NCBI RefSeq assembly: GCF_024626475.1
Contig: NZ_JANKHH010000005.1
Coordinates: 1 to 64,000, forward strand
From: Parerythrobacter lacustris
GTDB taxonomy: Bacteria > Pseudomonadota > Alphaproteobacteria > Sphingomonadales > Sphingomonadaceae
Direction of reading: 5' to 3'
DNA: 64,000 nucleotides
Shown: piece after piece, positions 60,142-64,000 of the stretch
Layout: each line of letters starts with the position of its first letter
How positions within the stretch are numbered: the first letter of the stretch is position 1
Made by a program: the position numbers and the translations under genes
The notes under the pieces: generated by a model
What the model saw: only the letters and a program-made list of their open reading frames with translations
Databases searched by the model: none
Told to the model about the DNA's origin: nothing

Positions 60142-60657
60142 ATGGATCGTTCGCAGAAATCCGACGCGGTCGCCCAGCTCAACGCAGTCTTCAACGAGGT
60201 TGGTGTGGTGGTTGTCACCCGCAACCTCGGCCTGTCCGTCGCCCAGTCAACGGATCTACGCGGGAAGATGCGCGAAGCCGGTGCGTCCTACAAGGTAGCG
60301 AAGAACCGCCTTGCCAAGCTCGCCCTGAAGGAAACCACGTACGAAGGCCTCGAGGAATACCTCACTGGCCCGACCGCGCTCGCTTACTCGGTAGACCCGG
60401 TGGCGGCAGCGAAAGCTGCGGTGGACTTCGCCAAGACCAACGACAAACTCGAAATCGTCGGTGGTTCCATGGGCGGGCAGTTGCTCGACGCGGACGGGGT
60501 GAAGGCGCTTGCCTCCATGCCCAGCCTCGACGAGCTGCGCGCAAAGCTGGTGGGCCTCGTCAACGCCCCGGCGACAAAGATCGCCCAGGTTGTCAACGCA
60601 CCCGCCGCCAAGCTCGCCCGCGTCTTCGGTGCCTACAGCACCAAAGAAGCGGCGTAA
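60142..60657 (+). CDS. rplJ: 50S ribosomal protein L10
   Basis: The 171-residue protein starts [20 protein letters not shown] and contains [20 protein letters not shown], the rRNA-binding region, and a C-terminal helix that binds L7/L12 dimers. AGGAG precedes ATG 60142 with good spacing. The gene pairs with rplL 92 bp downstream. Unusually, rplKA are not upstream and rpoBC are not downstream in the same direction. Confidence 0.97.
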   Translation: MDRSQKSDAVAQLNAVFNEVGVVVVTRNLGLSVAQSTDLRGKMREAGASYKVAKNRLAKLALKETTYEGLEEYLTGPTALAYSVDPVAAAKAAVDFAKTNDKLEIVGGSMGGQLLDADGVKALASMPSLDELRAKLVGLVNAPATKIAQVVNAPAAKLARVFGAYSTKEAA

Positions 60658-60749
60658 GCGGTTCCAAGCGAAAGCACGAATTCATTGGGGCACATTCCCG
60701 CCCCGCCATCCCTGCCTCCGCAGGGACAAGCATTTTGGAGTGATACATC

Positions 60750-61124
60750 ATGGCAGACATCGCCAAGCTGGTTGAAGAACTGAGCAAACTGACCGTCCTT
60801 GAAGCCGCAGATCTGGCCAAGGCCCTCGAAGAAGCATGGGGCGTGAGCGCCGCCGCAGCCGTCGCCGTTGCCGGCCCGGCCGCAGCAGCCGACGCACCGG
60901 CTGCCGAAGAGCAGACCGAATTCGACGTCATCCTCACCGGCGACGGTGGCAAGAAGATCCAGGTCATCAAGGAAGTCCGCGCGATCACCGGGCTCGGCCT
61001 GGGCGAAGCCAAGGCGCTGGTCGAAGAAGCGCCGAAGGCCGTCAAGGAAGGCGTCAACAAGGCTGAAGCCGAAGAAATCAAGGCGAAGATCGAAGCAGCC
61101 GGCGGTACCGTCGAGCTCAAGTAA
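60750..61124 (+). CDS. rplL: 50S ribosomal protein L7/L12
   Basis: The 124-residue protein has the N-terminal dimerisation helix ([20 protein letters not shown]), an Ala/Pro-rich hinge (about 38-52) and the C-terminal factor-binding domain ([38 protein letters not shown]). It is the multimeric stalk protein recruiting translation factors. A GGAG Shine-Dalgarno is at about 60737. A short GC-rich hairpin near 61155-61182 (GGGCGGTGCCGC... GCGGCACC-like) may end transcription. Confidence 0.98.
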   Translation: MADIAKLVEELSKLTVLEAADLAKALEEAWGVSAAAAVAVAGPAAAADAPAAEEQTEFDVILTGDGGKKIQVIKEVRAITGLGLGEAKALVEEAPKAVKEGVNKAEAEEIKAKIEAAGGTVELK

Positions 61125-61182
61125 GCTTCTTTCTCCGTTGCGAGAATATGAAAGGGCGGTGCCGCAAGGTGCCGCCCCTTTT

Positions 61183-61707
61183 CTATTTCGCCTCGGAATC
61201 CCCTTCCTTGCGCGCCTCGCGCTGGAGATAAGCGATGATCGAGGCCCGCGTCTCTGCGGATTCGATCCCGCGGAATTTCATTGTGTTGCCGGGCGCGAAA
61301 GCCTCCGGGTCGGCGATAAACCGGTCGAGCGACGCGGCATCCCACGTCCCGCCGACCGACGTCAAAGCCTCGCTATAACGATAATTCTCGACCGAGCCGA
61401 TCCGGCGTCCGTAGAGACCGACCAGGTGCGGGCCGATCCCGTTGATGCGGTATTGGTGCGCGTGGCAAGGCGCGCATTTGCCGTAGCCGCTGGCTTCGAA
61501 CAGCGGGGCGGAACGATGCGGGGACGGGTCCGGCAAAGCGGCCTGTGCCTGCGGCGGATCCATCGAAACGGGCGGGCGTGGCGTTTCATAGCCGCCGATC
61601 GCTTGCCCGCCGGAGGTGCAACTTCCTGCCGCCATCGATAGTGCGACCAGCGGCAGCAGACACGCCATCCGTCCCCGCAATGTCGACCGTTCGCAGATTA
61701 ATGCCAT
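61183..61707 (-). CDS. c-type cytochrome, single-haem
   Basis: The 174-residue protein has an N-terminal signal with a possible lipobox (LVALSMAAGSCTSG) and a class I cytochrome c domain: CAPCH haem site in SGYGKCAPCHAHQYRINGIG, then GPHLVGLYGRR, and the axial Met in PGNTMKFRG. It resembles periplasmic electron carriers of the cytochrome c2/c552 type. It is divergent from the DUF305 gene, and its 3' end faces rplL. Confidence 0.9.
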   Translation of the reverse strand: MALICERSTLRGRMACLLPLVALSMAAGSCTSGGQAIGGYETPRPPVSMDPPQAQAALPDPSPHRSAPLFEASGYGKCAPCHAHQYRINGIGPHLVGLYGRRIGSVENYRYSEALTSVGGTWDAASLDRFIADPEAFAPGNTMKFRGIESAETRASIIAYLQREARKEGDSEAK

Positions 61708-61773
61708 AGGCCCGCTTCCTTTGTTCGACGCTTTCCGCCAGTTTGCGCCTACATTTCAGGGGACTGCCAAAAA

Positions 61774-64000
61774 ATGTCGAATCGATTCCTGCTTCTGGTC
61801 ACAGTTGCGTCTGCCGCGCTGTCCACCGCAACGCCTGCGAACGCGCAGGATGCGCCGATTGTGCAACCCGGCGCACCAGGACAGGCGTCCAAGCAGATCC
61901 GGCCAGACGACGCGATCAAGCTGGCGGGCGCCCGCTTCATCCAGGCCGATCTCGACTTCATGCAAGCGATGATCCCGCATCACTATCAGGCAAGCCAGAT
62001 GGTCGCGCTGGTCAAGGACCGGACCAACACCACCGATGTCGTCGCCATCGCCGAGAAGATCGCCGCCAGCCAGGACGACGAGATCGCCTTCATGCAGCAA
62101 TGGCTGAGCGATCGCGGTGCGACCGCGCCCGATCCGGCAGCCCATGCGAAAATGGGCCATGACATGGCGGCGATGCACCAGGGCATGGCGGGCATGGCAT
62201 CGCCCGAACAGATGGCGGCGCTGGCCGCGGCATCGGGCACCGAATTCGACCGCATGTTCCTCACCCTGATGGTCGCGCACCATAAGGGCGCGCTCGATAT
62301 GGTCGACGATCTGTTCGAGCAGCAGGGTTCGGCCTACGATCCGGTGATGTACCGCTTCGTCAACGACGTGAAGGCGGACCAGTCCTCCGAAATCGATCGG
62401 ATGAACAAGCTGCTCGAAGGGCTGTCGGACGATCCGCGGACCAAGCTCGCCGCTGGTTTCACCGACGCGGAAAGCGCGATCAAGGGGCTGACCCTGGTGG
62501 GCAGCCTGCCCAAGCCCGCCGGCTTCTTCGACCCGGAGAACCCCGCCGGACTGCGGCTCGAGAAGGCGAAGGAAAGCCCGATCGCCAAGCCCAAGACCGA
62601 AGAACCCAAGCCCGAAACGGAGGCAGATCCGGCCACCAAGGCAATCACCGCGCTGCGCACCGCGCTGACCACGCTCGAGGCGGCGGCCAAGGAGGGCGAG
62701 GCCAAGCGCGACCCCGGGGGCGACAGCAAGACCGCGCTCAGCGAACGTGGCTCGCTGCTCAATTTCGCCAACACCGACATGGCCTTCCGTGGCGATACGC
62801 TGGTGGTCGGCAATTACCACGGCTTCAATATCTACGACATCGCTGGCAACCAGACGCCGAAGCTGGTCAGCTCGGTGGTCTGCCCCGGCGGGCAGGGCGA
62901 TGTGTCGATCGTCGGCGACCTGCTCATCATGTCGGTCGAGCAGACCAGTGGCCGCATCGACTGCGGGCTGCAGGGGATCGACGAGGATGTGAGCGCAGAC
63001 CGGTTCCGCGGCCTGCGCATATTCGACATCGCCAATCTGCGCGCGCCCCGCCAGGTCGGCCAGGTGCAGACCTGCCGTGGTTCGCACACCCACTCGGTGG
63101 TGGCGGAGGATGCGGCCAGCATCCTTGTCTACAACTCGGGCACCGCCGGCGTGCGCAACGGGGAGGAACTGCCCGGCTGCACGGTCTATGGCGCGGGCGA
63201 GCGCGGATCGTCGCTGTTCAGCATCGACGTGATCGAAATCCCCAAGGCGAACCCGTCTGCCGCGCGGATCATCGATTCGCCGCGCGTCTTTGCCGATGAC
63301 GCGAAGATCGACGGCCTGTGGAGCGGCGGCGACCATGGCGACGGGACCCAGCGCACGTCGCGCACCGACCAGTGCCACGACATCACCATCTTCCCGAGCA
63401 AGGCGCTCGCCGCCGGGGCGTGTTCGGGCAACGGCATCGTGCTCGACATCGCCAATCCGCGGGCACCCCGGCGGATCGACGACGCGACCGACAAGGGTTT
63501 CGCCTACTGGCACTCCGCGACCTTCAACAACGACGGTACCAAGGTGGTGTTCACCGACGAGTGGGGCGGCGGCGGCCGGCCGCGCTGCAAGGCGCAGGAT
63601 CCGAAGGAATGGGGCGCCAATGCAATCTACGACCTTGCGGGCGGGGAACTGACCGCGCGTAGCCTCTACAAACTCCCCGCCGCGCAGGGCGAAATGGAAA
63701 ACTGCGTCGCGCACAACGGTTCGCTGGTGCCAGTGCCGGGACGCGATATCTTCGTCCAGGCATGGTACCAGGGCGGGATTTCGCTGATGGACTTCACCGA
63801 CAGCGCCAATCCGTTCGAGATCGCCTATTTTGATCGCGGACCGGTGAACAAGGACCAGATGGTCCTCGGCGGTTTCTGGTCGGTCTACTGGTACAATGGC
63901 CGGATCTACGGCACCGAGATCGCGCGGGGCCTCGACGTGTTCGAGCTGGCACCCAGTGAATTCCTGACCGAGAACGAGATCGCAGCGGCCAAGCTCGCAA
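61774..64000 (+). CDS. exported DUF305-LVIVD fusion protein (partial, runs off the window)
   Basis: From ATG 61774 the frame is open to the window edge (742 codons). A signal peptide (MSNRFLLLVTVASAALST) is followed by a DUF305 domain (about 48-210) with the paired His motifs MIPHHYQAS and MVAHHKGAL and a Met-rich segment MGHDMAAMHQGMAGM, suggesting metal binding. A Glu/Pro/Lys-rich linker follows. A large beta-propeller-like region with LVIVD-type repeats then runs on (LVVGNYHGFNIYDI, FRGLRIFDIANLRAPRQVG, GNGIVLDIANPRAPRRI). The C-terminus is missing. The family occurs in marine alphaproteobacteria; function unknown. Confidence 0.85.
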   Translation, partial: MSNRFLLLVTVASAALSTATPANAQDAPIVQPGAPGQASKQIRPDDAIKLAGARFIQADLDFMQAMIPHHYQASQMVALVKDRTNTTDVVAIAEKIAASQDDEIAFMQQWLSDRGATAPDPAAHAKMGHDMAAMHQGMAGMASPEQMAALAAASGTEFDRMFLTLMVAHHKGALDMVDDLFEQQGSAYDPVMYRFVNDVKADQSSEIDRMNKLLEGLSDDPRTKLAAGFTDAESAIKGLTLVGSLPKPAGFFDPENPAGLRLEKAKESPIAKPKTEEPKPETEADPATKAITALRTALTTLEAAAKEGEAKRDPGGDSKTALSERGSLLNFANTDMAFRGDTLVVGNYHGFNIYDIAGNQTPKLVSSVVCPGGQGDVSIVGDLLIMSVEQTSGRIDCGLQGIDEDVSADRFRGLRIFDIANLRAPRQVGQVQTCRGSHTHSVVAEDAASILVYNSGTAGVRNGEELPGCTVYGAGERGSSLFSIDVIEIPKANPSAARIIDSPRVFADDAKIDGLWSGGDHGDGTQRTSRTDQCHDITIFPSKALAAGACSGNGIVLDIANPRAPRRIDDATDKGFAYWHSATFNNDGTKVVFTDEWGGGGRPRCKAQDPKEWGANAIYDLAGGELTARSLYKLPAAQGEMENCVAHNGSLVPVPGRDIFVQAWYQGGISLMDFTDSANPFEIAYFDRGPVNKDQMVLGGFWSVYWYNGRIYGTEIARGLDVFELAPSEFLTENEIAAAKLA

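Overview
The window is high-GC alphaproteobacterial chromosome with an accessory island at its left end. Gene content and protein sequences (GapR/DUF2312, complex I NDUFA9-like protein, DUF2975 plus HTH pair, a carotenoid oxygenase, many short lipoproteins, a ~450-aa GltX, UbiG) suggest the order Sphingomonadales, most likely Erythrobacteraceae. This is an inference from protein character, not from a database search.

Positions 1-11113 are the island, visibly poorer in GC than the rest and ending on a tRNA-Leu(CAG) gene. It opens with the end of an IS3-type element that has cut off a gene whose first 23 residues resemble MmeI/type IIL methyltransferases. Then follow an HNH nuclease, several small unrecognised genes (two of them paralogous), an SF2-like ATPase, a short cluster with its own promoter and palindrome, and a serine recombinase. 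The most striking part is 7642-11043: a tyrosine recombinase and an unusual reverse transcriptase, enclosed by two identical 168-bp inverted repeats. Each repeat carries the 3' end of the tRNA-Leu gene; one copy is the real tRNA end.

Positions 11293-46431 are mostly housekeeping and periplasmic-metabolism genes in short operons: NfeD/SPFH membrane proteins, a PQQ alcohol dehydrogenase with an aldehyde dehydrogenase, PurU, KatG, aspartate kinase, UbiG, RuvC, YebC, pyruvate kinase and GltX. Defence-like or accessory insertions are scattered among them: an Abi_2 gene whose Shine-Dalgarno lies in a perfect hairpin, a nuclease-fold gene inside the purU operon, and an overlapping pair encoding a membrane TIR-SH3-YARHG protein and a SLOG-like/class III nucleotide cyclase fusion.

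Positions 46498-61124 hold the transcription and translation core in an unusual layout. rpoB-rpoC lie on the minus strand with a clear promoter. rplJ-rplL lie about 5 kb away on the plus strand, pointing the other way. A TetR/carotenoid oxygenase pair, a methyltransferase and a DUF2975/HTH module lie between them. The window ends inside a DUF305-LVIVD fusion gene that continues past the right edge.
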